Shown here: in pieces, positions 45,680 to 53,988 of the stretch
Position numbering within the stretch: the first letter of the stretch is position 1
How the letters are laid out: each line of letters starts with the position of its first letter
From: JAIWNK01 sp964453115
GTDB taxonomy: Bacteria; Chloroflexota; Anaerolineae; Anaerolineales; Anaerolineaceae
NCBI GenBank assembly: GCA_964453115.1
Contig: CAYVRT010000015.1
Coordinates: forward strand, 25,326 to 89,325
Reading direction: 5' to 3'
Length of the DNA stretch: 64,000 nt
The notes under the pieces: model-generated
Seen by the model: only the letters and a program-made list of their open reading frames with translations
Database searches by the model: none
Told to the model about the DNA's origin: nothing
Position numbers and translations under genes: made by a program

Positions 45680-47368
45680 ATGTCCGCTCATTTTATCGCC
45701 GAATGCCTGGATTGTGGCCTCAAAGCACCCTACCTGGTAAATTCCATTCAATGCCCACGCTGCGGCAGCGCATGGCGCGAAGCCCGTTATGATACCGCAA
45801 CCCTGGCACGCAGCCTGCCACTCATCCTGCCAGGCCGTCCATTCGACATCTGGCGTTACCGGGAACTATTGCCCGTGCGCAGCCCCAACCCCGACCTTTC
45901 CCTGGGAGAAGGCGGCACACCCCTCATTCATGCCATCAATTTGGGCATGATGCTTGGCTGCCCCAACATCTACATCAAAGATGAACGGCAAGGCCCAACC
46001 AACTCCTTCAAAGATCGTCAAGCATCCGTCACTATTGCCGCCCTTAAAGAAGCTGGAATTACCGAACTGGTTGTTGCATCAACCGGCAATGTCTCCATCG
46101 CTTACTCAGCCTATGCCGCCCGCGCAGGAATCAAATGCTGGGCATTCCTCACCAGCCTGGTGCCAGCAACCAAAATGCGCGAAGTCGCCCTTTATGGCAC
46201 CCAGGTGATCAAAGTTACTGGATCCTATGACCAGGCCAAGCAAGTTGCCGCAGCCTTTGCAAAGCAACGTAATATCTATCTGGATATTGGCGCACGCAGC
46301 ATCCCCTGCGTTGAAGGCATGAAAACCATTGCCTATGAAGTCACCGAACAAATTACCGCCCTCACTGGACCGCCCACCTCCGGACAAGAAGGCCTCCACG
46401 CCAAACCTTACACCGCTCCCGACTGGTATTTACAGTCAGTCAGCGGTGGAATGGGACCTTTGGGCGTCATCAAAGGCTTCATTGAAATGCACCAAATGGG
46501 CTGGATTGAAAACGTTCCCAAGCTGGGCGTCATTCAGGCAGAAGGCTGCTCACCCATGGTTCACGCCTGGCGGCAAAACAAAGAAGTTGCCACGCCCATC
46601 CAATCTCCTAGCACACTGATTGCCACGCTCGCCACCGGAGACCCAGGCCGAACCTATACCCTGCTGCGTCAAAAGATGCTTCAAAATTCTGGCGGTATTT
46701 TTGAAAGCGTCACGGATGAAGAAGCCTTTCGCGCCATGCATCTACTGGCAAAGATGGAAGGCGTTTCCATGGAGCCCGCTTCTGGCGTAGCTTTTGCTGG
46801 CCTCATCAAACTGGTACGCGCCGGAGTCATCAAACCCCACGAAAGAATCATTGTCAATTGCACCGGCCATACAACCCCCATCGAACGCAACATCCTGGGC
46901 GAAGGCTGGGCGCGCAACGTCGTCCTTCCCACCCAGGCAATGGAAGAAAGCCCCGAAGAAGGCCTGCTAGCTGCCCTTAGCCGCGTTGCCGTAGACCGCT
47001 TCCCTCGCATCGCCATTGTAGACGATAACGCCGATGTGCGCCGCCTGGTACGGCGCATCCTCCAATCACAAGGCAACTTTACCCTCTTTGAAGCCACCAA
47101 TGGTCGTGAAGCCATTGAACTCATCCGCCGCGAACTACCCAACCTGGTCATTCTCGACTTAATGATGCCCGAAGTAGATGGATTTGGCGTACTGGATGCC
47201 CTACAAAATGACCCAATCACTGCCGAGATCCCTGTCATTGTCGTAACTGCCAAAGAGCTTACCACTGCCGAAAAACAACGTCTCAAAGGTCATATTCAAA
47301 CCTTAATGCAAAAAGGAGACTTTATGAGCGACGAATTATTGGACGAGGTTCGATCTTTGCTCGGCTAA
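45680..47368 (+). CDS. Threonine-synthase-like PLP enzyme fused to a receiver domain
   Basis: 562 residues. N-terminal zinc ribbon with Cys9, Cys12, Cys25 and Cys28; PLP-dependent fold-type II domain (about 70-425) with GEGGTPLI, the PLP lysine Lys111 in GPTNSFKDRQA, VASTGNVSIAYSAYAA, and a VSGGMGPLGVIKGF segment; C-terminal receiver domain (440-560) with VDDNADVRR, phospho-acceptor Asp493 in LVILDLMMPEVDG and VTAKELT. Threonine synthases convert O-phospho-homoserine to threonine. Here the enzyme part is followed in the same frame by a receiver, with no intervening stop, 16 bases after the hybrid kinase gene. Substrate identity is inferred; a related PLP lyase is possible. Confidence 0.9.
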   Translation: MSAHFIAECLDCGLKAPYLVNSIQCPRCGSAWREARYDTATLARSLPLILPGRPFDIWRYRELLPVRSPNPDLSLGEGGTPLIHAINLGMMLGCPNIYIKDERQGPTNSFKDRQASVTIAALKEAGITELVVASTGNVSIAYSAYAARAGIKCWAFLTSLVPATKMREVALYGTQVIKVTGSYDQAKQVAAAFAKQRNIYLDIGARSIPCVEGMKTIAYEVTEQITALTGPPTSGQEGLHAKPYTAPDWYLQSVSGGMGPLGVIKGFIEMHQMGWIENVPKLGVIQAEGCSPMVHAWRQNKEVATPIQSPSTLIATLATGDPGRTYTLLRQKMLQNSGGIFESVTDEEAFRAMHLLAKMEGVSMEPASGVAFAGLIKLVRAGVIKPHERIIVNCTGHTTPIERNILGEGWARNVVLPTQAMEESPEEGLLAALSRVAVDRFPRIAIVDDNADVRRLVRRILQSQGNFTLFEATNGREAIELIRRELPNLVILDLMMPEVDGFGVLDALQNDPITAEIPVIVVTAKELTTAEKQRLKGHIQTLMQKGDFMSDELLDEVRSLLG

Positions 47369-47379
47369 AGAAACATGCA

Positions 47380-48336
47380 ATGAAGCAAACCAAAGGCCGT
47401 CTAAAAGGCATTAGCGCCGCACTGGCCTCTGCTGTTCTTTTGGGTGTTGTGCCTGTCTTTGGAAAACAAGCCATGCTGGTCGGCTTTGCCCCCTTAGCAG
47501 TCGTTGCCATTCGCACCAGCATTGCAGCATTGCTCCTTCTGTTGCTCATGGCCATTTTCCAACGCCCGTTCTTCTACATCTACCCGGTTGGCCTGGCAGG
47601 TTGTGTTCTGGCTGGGTTTGTAAACGGACTGGGTTCCATCCTATACTACACTGCGCTAAGCCGACTGGATGCCGGCATTGGACAACTTCTCTACTCATTT
47701 TATCCCTTATTCGTCGTCTTCTGGCTCATGCTTGACCGTCAGCCCATCAGTTTCCTCACCGCACTGCGCCTTGGCCTTTCCATCCCCGGCGTATATCTGC
47801 TACTCAGTACCTCAGCCAATAAAATAGATTTGCTCGGCGCCGGTTTTATGCTCACTGCTGCGGCACTCTATGCACTGCACCTGATCATTAATCAACGCGT
47901 TTTATTCGAAGTTCCGGCCCAAACTGTCACGCTCTATACCCTGCTTTCCATGGCTGGCACCGTCCTGATTGCCTATCTCATCTTCAGTCGGCAAATTCCA
48001 CCGGCTGAGGCACCCTGGTGGCCAGTACTGGGCATGGCTGCCATCACCTTCTTTTCTCGTCTCACACTCTTCCTTGGAATCAAACACCTTGGGGGCTTGC
48101 AAACCGCTCTGCTGGGTCTTGGTGAAGTTATGATTACTGTATGGGTGGCCCATTGGTGGTTGAAAGAATCGCTCACTCCAGCACAATGGGGTGGCACAGT
48201 TCTAATTTGCATTGCTTTAATTCTGGTAGGCTTTGACCGTTACCCCCCCACAAAACGTCGCTCCACCGGCTTGCTGGCATGGCTAAATCCGCCGCAAATT
48301 CCAACCAGCGATGTCCCATGGCAATCACAACCCTAG
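47380..48336 (+). CDS. EamA/DMT-superfamily permease
   Basis: 318 residues with about ten hydrophobic helices in two EamA-like halves, including IRTSIAALLLLLLMA and the LFLGIKHLGGLQTALLGLGE repeat-type signature of this family. Such proteins export amino acids or other metabolites. It starts 12 bases after the threonine-synthase-receiver gene in the same direction, so it could export a product of that enzyme (inference only). It converges with the winged-helix regulator gene. Confidence 0.85.
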   Translation: MKQTKGRLKGISAALASAVLLGVVPVFGKQAMLVGFAPLAVVAIRTSIAALLLLLLMAIFQRPFFYIYPVGLAGCVLAGFVNGLGSILYYTALSRLDAGIGQLLYSFYPLFVVFWLMLDRQPISFLTALRLGLSIPGVYLLLSTSANKIDLLGAGFMLTAAALYALHLIINQRVLFEVPAQTVTLYTLLSMAGTVLIAYLIFSRQIPPAEAPWWPVLGMAAITFFSRLTLFLGIKHLGGLQTALLGLGEVMITVWVAHWWLKESLTPAQWGGTVLICIALILVGFDRYPPTKRRSTGLLAWLNPPQIPTSDVPWQSQP

Positions 48337-48340
48337 CAAC

Positions 48341-49228
48341 TCAGTCCAGCATCAACCCTGTTCCGCGCACACTGGTAATCCAATCGCCTCCCCCCTCAAA
48401 ACGCATCAATTTCCTGCGCAAACGGCTCAGAATGGGGCGAATAATCCGCCCTGCCTCAGGCTCTGCCACCTCATACCCATGTGTGAGTCGTACCAGAAAA
48501 GCATACTGCACCAGCTTGTGACGATGTTCCAACAAGGCAGATAGCAAACGTGCTTCCATTCCGGTCAAAGAAACCACCTGCCCCAAACCGTTCAAACGCC
48601 GCTTGGCCGGGTCAAATTCCACCTCTCGCCCCAAAGCAGATTTTGCCATCAAGGGCCGCACCGCCCCCTGATGGATATACGCAACCCGATCCTCTCCTAT
48701 CATTTCATCCCCAGATAACAACAGACCCAAAAGTTCAACCTGCAATACCAATTGCTGCGTAAGAATAACCCAGGCAGCTAAATCCTCCTCATAAAACGCC
48801 GCCTGCCCCTTCTGACGTGCCGCAAACATCAACCAGGTACCCTTCCCACGTACAATCGGTGATAAAATCAGCCCCGACCAACCCAACATCCGCAAATGCG
48901 TCTGTGCCATCGCGTCCTGCTCCAGATCAGTGTCGTAACGCATGGCCGGTTGTTTCATCAATCGCTCTACCCAGGCCGCATCAATGTGCGGATGCTCCTT
49001 ATCGCCCAACGACTCCCCATTCAACCAGAAGCGATATGTCACCTCGTCAAAACTCTTCCATAACGCTCCAGCCACCCTTGCCTTCGCAAACTCGCGCAAT
49101 AGACCGAGCCCATGTTCCAGTCTCGTCCCAGGCAATAGATTCATCAAAGCCTGCGAGGTCTCTCGCAAACGAACAAATGATGATGGTTCAGCCTGGTTCA
49201 AAGCTGCCAATTTTCTTCGAATCTCCAA
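48341..49228 (-). CDS. Transcriptional regulator with GAF-like and OmpR/PhoB-type winged-helix domains
   Basis: 295 residues. The C-terminal 100 residues have the OmpR/PhoB winged-helix pattern (VSLTGMEARLLSALLEHRHKLV, then RIIRPILSRLRRKL and ITSVRGTGLML). The N-terminal part looks like a degenerate GAF domain; no receiver is present. The reading starts at a TTG at 49228 with only a short leader from the promoter at 49252-49257, so the start is uncertain and a TTG 18 bases later is possible. It probably binds DNA in response to a GAF ligand. The target is unknown; the permease gene lies convergent, only four bases away. Confidence 0.75.
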   Translation of the reverse strand: MEIRRKLAALNQAEPSSFVRLRETSQALMNLLPGTRLEHGLGLLREFAKARVAGALWKSFDEVTYRFWLNGESLGDKEHPHIDAAWVERLMKQPAMRYDTDLEQDAMAQTHLRMLGWSGLILSPIVRGKGTWLMFAARQKGQAAFYEEDLAAWVILTQQLVLQVELLGLLLSGDEMIGEDRVAYIHQGAVRPLMAKSALGREVEFDPAKRRLNGLGQVVSLTGMEARLLSALLEHRHKLVQYAFLVRLTHGYEVAEPEAGRIIRPILSRLRRKLMRFEGGGDWITSVRGTGLMLD

Positions 49229-49251
49229 ATCCGTTTCGTTACTAATTCGTC

Positions 49252-49257
49252 ATTATA
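49252..49257 (-). promoter_or_regulatory. -10 box of the winged-helix regulator gene
   Basis: TATAAT on the minus strand, about 23 bases before the TTG start at 49228. With initiation near 49245 the leader would be under 20 bases. It follows directly on the T run after tRNA-His. Confidence 0.5.
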
Positions 49258-49276
49258 CGATATTAAAAAAGAACAG

Positions 49277-49348
49277 GGTGGCTGATGGGGGTCGAACCCA
49301 CAACATCTTGATCCACAGTCAAGCGCTCTGCCATTGAGCTACAGCCAC
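49277..49348 (-). tRNA. tRNA-His, anticodon GTG
   Basis: The minus strand folds as a cloverleaf: acceptor GTGGCTG/CAGCCAC, anticodon stem CTTGA/TCAAG with loop CTGTGGA (anticodon GTG), and T loop TTCGACC. Position 73 is C, and the base before +1 (49349) is G, the G-1 identity base of tRNA-His. CCA is not encoded. A T-rich stretch follows its 3' end. Confidence 0.95.
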
Positions 49349-49362
49349 CACAAACGCCATTC

Positions 49363-49391
49363 ATTTTATCACAGCCCCCCGTTCTGTGCAA
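49363..49391 (-). promoter_or_regulatory. Promoter of tRNA-His, between hisS and the tRNA
   Basis: On the minus strand TTGCAC (49391-49386) and TAAAAT (49368-49363) are 17 bases apart, and TGATAAAAT makes an extended -10. It sits just past the hisS stop, so the tRNA can be transcribed separately from hisS. Confidence 0.6.
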
Positions 49392-49395
49392 GTTT

Positions 49396-50664
49396 TTAAG
49401 CATCCAAACGTTGGCGGATGAACGCAATCGCCTGCTCTTCACCTAACGTTACCTGCTCATGCGCCACTAAGTCTTTCACTGTTACGCACCCACCAGCCAC
49501 CTCATCGGGGCCAAGGATCGCCACAAATCGCGCCCCAACCCGGTCTGCAAATTTAAATTGTTTTGGAAGTTTCACCACCTCCGGATACGTCATCACGCCC
49601 ACCCCTGCCCGGCGCAGCCGCATGGCAAACCCACAAGCCGCCGCACTGTGACCGGCATCAAACAATGTCACCAACACCTCTGCTGGGCGCGGGCCATGGG
49701 CAGGTAACAGTCCATATTTCTTCAAAACCAGCGTAATCACCACATCGCCCATCGCAAACCCTACCCCAGCCAACGGCTCCCCGCCCACATCCGCAACCAG
49801 GTTATCATAATGTCCGCCCCCCAATACAGCCCGCGACTCTTGCACATCAAATGCCTCAAAGACCGTACCTGTGTAATACTCCAAACCCCGAATGATATTT
49901 GCGTCATAGCGAAAATATTCCCGCAACCCCATCGCATCAAGAATTGCAAATACCCGGCGCAATTCGTCCGATTGCTGCCACAAATCTCCATCCGCCAACA
50001 GTTGTTTCAGCCCATCCAACTGAGCAGCATTCAGCCCCAATTCTAGAGCGTAAGAATCCCATGCTGCCGCGCTCATCTTTTCTCGTCGGTCAATCAACTT
50101 CAAAACCGCCGGGCGCATCTCCTGCATAATTTGCAATTGCGCAAACTGTGCATCCATTAAACGCCGATTGTTGATTCGTATCACCACCTGATCAGGCTTT
50201 AACCCAACCTCACGCAAAAATTCTGCCGCCAGCCCAAGCAGTTCTGCATCTCCCTCTGGGCTATTGACACCAATCATATCCACATTCCACTGAAAAAATT
50301 CACGCGTCCTTCCGCGCTGTGGTTTCTCATAACGCCAAAAGGGCCCAAAAGACCACCAACGCAATGGAAAAATCAATTCGCTTTGACGCTGCGCTACCAT
50401 CCGTGCCAACGAAGGGGTTAACTCGGGGCGCAGTGTAATCATCTCACCACCACGGTCCTGAAAACAAAACGACTGTTCGCGCACCAGCTCCTCACCCGAT
50501 TTTGCAGCATACAGTTCCAGTTTCTCCAAAAACGGGCCATCATATTCTTCATAACCAAAACGCAGCGATACCCGCTCCAAGCACTTATACAACCATTGCC
50601 GGGCAGCCATTTCCTCTGGATAAAAATCGCGTGCACCTTTCAAAGAAGCAATCATCGTCTTCAT
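49396..50664 (-). CDS. hisS: Histidyl-tRNA synthetase
   Basis: 422 residues from the ATG at 50664, with AGGTG about seven bases before; a GTG at 50673 is an alternative. Class II motifs: motif 2 FWRYEKPQRGRTREFFQWNVDMIG (from about residue 110), the HisRS-specific RGLEYYTGTVFEAFD and ALGGGHYDNL-type AVLGGGHYDNLV, plus a C-terminal anticodon-binding domain. It charges tRNA-His, whose gene lies directly downstream. Confidence 0.96.
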   Translation of the reverse strand: MKTMIASLKGARDFYPEEMAARQWLYKCLERVSLRFGYEEYDGPFLEKLELYAAKSGEELVREQSFCFQDRGGEMITLRPELTPSLARMVAQRQSELIFPLRWWSFGPFWRYEKPQRGRTREFFQWNVDMIGVNSPEGDAELLGLAAEFLREVGLKPDQVVIRINNRRLMDAQFAQLQIMQEMRPAVLKLIDRREKMSAAAWDSYALELGLNAAQLDGLKQLLADGDLWQQSDELRRVFAILDAMGLREYFRYDANIIRGLEYYTGTVFEAFDVQESRAVLGGGHYDNLVADVGGEPLAGVGFAMGDVVITLVLKKYGLLPAHGPRPAEVLVTLFDAGHSAAACGFAMRLRRAGVGVMTYPEVVKLPKQFKFADRVGARFVAILGPDEVAGGCVTVKDLVAHEQVTLGEEQAIAFIRQRLDA

Positions 50665-50759
50665 AGAGATCACCTACCAGAAATAGAATTGCTCAAATTT
50701 TAGCACACTTCTCACCCCAACTCCATCCTTTTCTCACTACCCAATCGCCAAAGATAAGG

Positions 50760-50765
50760 TAAAAT
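50760..50765 (+). promoter_or_regulatory. Possible -10 box before the DRTGG/formate dehydrogenase operon
   Basis: TAAAAT lies 34 bases before the ATG at 50800, within a 135-base divergent gap to hisS. No clear -35 was found. Confidence 0.35.
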
Positions 50766-50799
50766 AGAGGTAACAAAATTTGCTTTTCCAGGAACGCGC

Positions 50800-51183
50800 A
50801 TGAACGTTCAAGATATTTTAGATCTTACACAAGGCAAGCTCATCACCATCTCTGCCGACTTAACCCGCGAAGTCAAAGGCGGGTGCGGGGCTGATCTGAT
50901 GAGCGATGTATTGGCTTCCATTCAGCCAGAGGCTATCTTACTCACTGGCCTGTGCAATCCACAAGTCGTCCGCACTGCCCAAATGGCCGATGTCGCTGCC
51001 ATCATCCTCGTCCGTGGCAAACAACCCTTGCCTCAAACCGTTCAACTTGCCGAGGACGAAGGCATCCCACTCATCTCCTCCCCCTACGGTATGTTTGAGT
51101 TGTGCGGGCGGCTCTATGGAGCTGGCCTACGCAGCCTGGAAATGCCCGTCTCGGGCGACGAATCCTGTTCGTGCAACGACTGA
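50800..51183 (+). CDS. DRTGG-domain protein
   Basis: 127 residues with the compact alpha/beta DRTGG pattern: an N-terminal LDLTQGKLITI, a CGADLMSDVLASI core, LLTGLCNPQVVRTAQMADVAAIILVRGK, and a DEGIPLISSPYGMFELCGRLY end. The domain is known from phosphotransacetylases and from small proteins in hydrogenase and formate dehydrogenase operons, where its ligand is unknown. Cys at the end (SCSCND) is unusual. It begins the regulatory set ahead of the redox subunits. A paralogue lies at 52198-52539. Confidence 0.75.
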   Translation: MNVQDILDLTQGKLITISADLTREVKGGCGADLMSDVLASIQPEAILLTGLCNPQVVRTAQMADVAAIILVRGKQPLPQTVQLAEDEGIPLISSPYGMFELCGRLYGAGLRSLEMPVSGDESCSCND

Positions 51184-51196
51184 CCAGAGCCGCCAC

Positions 51197-52201
51197 ATGG
51201 TTACTGCTGAGCCACGAAAAAACCGCATCATCTCCGATCAACAAGCCGAAAATATTACCCGCGTTGAAGAACTAGCCTATGAAATCAAGGTTGAGGAAGT
51301 CATGTCTCGCGACTCGATCACCTTCCCGGCCAGTGACGCAATGCGAACCGCCCTGAATATCTTCCGTGAGCTGCACATTTCCGGCGCACCAGTCATGGAT
51401 GACGGGCAAATGGTTGGCATCCTCAGCATTGAAGACCTGATTCGCTGTATGGCCGATTACGATCTGGATTCACCCATCAGCAAATACATGACTACCAACG
51501 TCATCAGCATCACCCATGCTGAGCCTGTGGTTGAAGCACTGAAATTTTTCGTCAACACCCGCCATGGACGATTACCCGTTCTCAATGAATCTGGGCAATT
51601 GGTCGGCATTCTCACCAAGGGCGATATCACCCGCGGCCTCTTGCGCGCCCTGCAGCGTGAGCGTCAGGAAGAAGAATTACGCCGTTACCGGGCCAGTCAC
51701 CTGTTCGACGACATCGAATCCGACCGCACCAGTCTCATCCTGCGCTACAACATCAAAGCCCGCGATTTCACCCACGGCGGCGCAGCCTCAAGCAACATCA
51801 AACGCGCCCTCATGCGTCTCGGCGCCAGCGCACAAATTGCCCGGCGTTGCGGCATCGCTATCTACGAAGCCGAAATCAACCTCATCATTCACACTACCGA
51901 TGGCGGTGTACTGCGCGTTGAAATTGAACCGCACCAAATCTCCATTGAGGCATACGACTACGGCCCCGGCATCAAAGACGTCAACCTTGCCATGCAACCC
52001 GGCTATTCCACCGCCAGTGAAGAGGTGCGTGAAATGGGCTTTGGCGCCGGCATGGGGCTGGTCAACATTGCACGCTGTACAGATTACATGAATCTTGAAT
52101 CAATCTATGGTAAAGGAACCCGCCTAAAAATGAAAATTCTTCTCAACCAGGAAGAAAAAGTCGGCGAACGCCCCACCCAACCCAAGGAACCAAACGCATG
52201 A
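51197..52201 (+). CDS. CBS-domain protein with anti-sigma-type ATPase domain
   Basis: 334 residues from the ATG at 51197; the ribosome site is weak. Two CBS motifs (about 35-85 and 96-150; VMSRDSITFPASDAMRTALN and YMTTNVISITHAEPVVEALK) are followed by a linker and a GHKL ATPase domain (about 170-320) of the anti-sigma-factor type, with IYEAEINLIIHT, DYGPGI and GFGAGMGLVNIARC. CBS pairs usually bind adenine nucleotides, so it may sense energy charge. The stop overlaps the next start (ATGA). Confidence 0.85.
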   Translation: MVTAEPRKNRIISDQQAENITRVEELAYEIKVEEVMSRDSITFPASDAMRTALNIFRELHISGAPVMDDGQMVGILSIEDLIRCMADYDLDSPISKYMTTNVISITHAEPVVEALKFFVNTRHGRLPVLNESGQLVGILTKGDITRGLLRALQRERQEEELRRYRASHLFDDIESDRTSLILRYNIKARDFTHGGAASSNIKRALMRLGASAQIARRCGIAIYEAEINLIIHTTDGGVLRVEIEPHQISIEAYDYGPGIKDVNLAMQPGYSTASEEVREMGFGAGMGLVNIARCTDYMNLESIYGKGTRLKMKILLNQEEKVGERPTQPKEPNA

Positions 52202-52539
52202 ATATTCAACAGGTAATTGATCAACTCCAACTCACCATCCTCACCACGCCACAAGACTTTCAACACATTGAACCAACCGCAGGATACACCTCAGACCTGC
52301 TAAGCTGCGTCATGGCAGGCGCACAACATGGCAGCATTTGGGTCACACTACAAGCACATGGCAACATTGTTGCCGTTGCTTCGTTACTCGAAATCACGGC
52401 CATCATCATCACGGAAGGCGCCATGCCGGATGAAGCCACCATCAACAAAGCCAACGAACAAGGCATCACGCTGCTCTCCACCCCCGACTCATCCTTCCAG
52501 GTGATCGGAAAATTATGGGAAATGGGTCTGCAATCCTGA
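52198..52539 (+). CDS. Second DRTGG-domain protein
   Basis: 113 residues, same pattern as the protein at 50800: LSCVMAGAQHGSIWVTLQAHGNIVAVASLLEITAIIITEGA core and ITLLSTPDSSFQVIGKLWEMGL. It starts in the stop of the CBS-ATPase gene (ATGA). Role not known; probably a regulatory subunit of the same module. Confidence 0.75.
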   Translation: MNIQQVIDQLQLTILTTPQDFQHIEPTAGYTSDLLSCVMAGAQHGSIWVTLQAHGNIVAVASLLEITAIIITEGAMPDEATINKANEQGITLLSTPDSSFQVIGKLWEMGLQS

Positions 52540-53306
52540 CCCTTCCTCAATCAGCCTTGAAAACCCTGCGCGCCGAACTACACGTTCACACCGTCCTTTC
52601 TCCCTGTGCCGAAATCGAGATGCTCCCGCCGCTCATCGTTCAAGCCGCTCTCGACCAGGAAATTCACTGGATTGCAATCACCGATCACAACGCCACTGCC
52701 AATATTGCTGCCGTCCAAAAAGCCGCTGCCGGTACCCCCCTCACCGTGACCCCCGGCATGGAATTACAAACTCGCGAAGAAGTCCACAGCCTGTGCCTGT
52801 TCGACACACTTGAACAGGTTAAGAACTTTCAAAACTGGGTCAATGCACACCTGCCAGACCTGGAAAATCAACCCGATTATTTCGGTGAACAGCTCATTGT
52901 AGATGAAGCCGGTGATTTTCTCGAGCGCGAACCACGTCTTCTTCTCACCTCAGCAAACATCTCGATCGAAGAAGCCTGCAAAAAAGTCCACGAATTAAAC
53001 GGAGCCTTCATCCCCGCCCACGTCAATCGTCAGGCCTTTGGCCTGATTGCAAACCTTGGCCTCGTGCCAGCTGCACTCTGCATCGAAGCCCTCGAAATTT
53101 CCCGCCATCTCAAACCCGCACAAGCCCTGCAACAATTCCCGCAAATCAAAGGCTACCCCATCATCCAAAACGGTGATGTTCACCGACTGGAAGAATTCAT
53201 TGGCGTCAATCAACTCACCGTTGCTGCCCCCACCATTTCTGAACTGCAGCTGGCTCTCCAGCAGCAAGAAGGACGCAGCCACCGCATCCTCTCGCGCACA
53301 ACCTGA
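52515..53306 (+). CDS. PHP-domain metal-dependent phosphoesterase-like protein
   Basis: 263 residues. PHP metal-site motifs: ELHVHT at residues 21-26 (His23 and His25), AITDHNATAN, PAHVNRQAFG, and IQNGDVHR near the end. This layout matches PHP proteins that hydrolyse phosphoesters, here of unknown substrate. The ATG at 52515 overlaps the DRTGG gene by 25 bases; a TTG at 52557 is an alternative start. PHP genes are a known companion of bifurcating hydrogenase operons. Confidence 0.85.
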   Translation: MGNGSAILTLPQSALKTLRAELHVHTVLSPCAEIEMLPPLIVQAALDQEIHWIAITDHNATANIAAVQKAAAGTPLTVTPGMELQTREEVHSLCLFDTLEQVKNFQNWVNAHLPDLENQPDYFGEQLIVDEAGDFLEREPRLLLTSANISIEEACKKVHELNGAFIPAHVNRQAFGLIANLGLVPAALCIEALEISRHLKPAQALQQFPQIKGYPIIQNGDVHRLEEFIGVNQLTVAAPTISELQLALQQQEGRSHRILSRTT

Positions 53307-53322
53307 GATGAAGTCCCATCTG

Positions 53323-53387
53323 TTGACAACTCGCCCAACGAATGATGACATTTGATAATTGACCATTTTTGGCACCACCGTTAAACT
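53323..53387 (+). promoter_or_regulatory. Two overlapping promoter candidates before the redox subunits
   Basis: TTGACA (53323-53328) with TGACAT 17 bases on, and TTGACC (53359-53364) with TAAACT (53382-53387) 17 bases on. They lie in the 145-base gap between the PHP gene and the first NuoE-like gene, the largest gap in this operon. A TTNGATTAAC repeat at 53391-53400 and 53419-53428 lies just downstream. Confidence 0.45.
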
Positions 53388-53451
53388 CATTTGGATTAAC
53401 ACGCAAAAATAGAACCTTTTTGATTAACTACAAATCTCTATGGAGAGTTTT

Positions 53452-53979
53452 ATGCTGAAAACAAACGAACGTCCTATCTCAACCAATGACCCACTCGCCA
53501 ATCCAGAACAGAAAATAATCATTGATCAAATTCTGGAAACCAACAAGCACACCCCTGGCGCAACGATGGTCATCCTGAATGAATTGCAATCCCGAATTGG
53601 CTTTGTATCCGAGGCCATGCAACAATACGTTGCAGATCAACTACACGTCCCCGTCAGCCGTGTTCACGGTGTCATCTCGTTCTACTCATTTTTCACCACC
53701 ACGCCGCGGGGTCGTCACACCATCAAGTTCTGTATGGGCACCGCTTGCTATGTTGGCGGTATGCCGCAACTGATCGAAAAGGCCAAACAAGTCCTTGGAA
53801 TCGAACCCGGCCAAACCACTCCTGACGGCAATATCACGCTTGAAGTGTGCCGTTGCGTTGGCGCTTGCAGTCAGGCGCCCGTCCTGGTCTTTGATGAAAT
53901 CATCGCTGGACGCGTGCGTCCCAACAAACTTCCACAACTGATCCGCCCCCTGCAAGAAGACGGAAAAGCCAAAGAATAA
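53452..53979 (+). CDS. NuoE/HndA-like thioredoxin-fold [2Fe-2S] subunit
   Basis: 175 residues from the ATG at 53452, which has GGAGAG before it; the ATG at 53440 would lack a site. The four Cys ligands are present: FCMGTACYVGG and CRCVGACSQAP. Homologous proteins (NuoE, HndA, HydC, FdhG) pass electrons between the NuoF-like flavin subunit and other clusters. It opens the redox part of the operon. A second copy lies at 56848. Confidence 0.92.
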   Translation: MLKTNERPISTNDPLANPEQKIIIDQILETNKHTPGATMVILNELQSRIGFVSEAMQQYVADQLHVPVSRVHGVISFYSFFTTTPRGRHTIKFCMGTACYVGGMPQLIEKAKQVLGIEPGQTTPDGNITLEVCRCVGACSQAPVLVFDEIIAGRVRPNKLPQLIRPLQEDGKAKE

Positions 53980-53988
53980 AGAGGTTCT

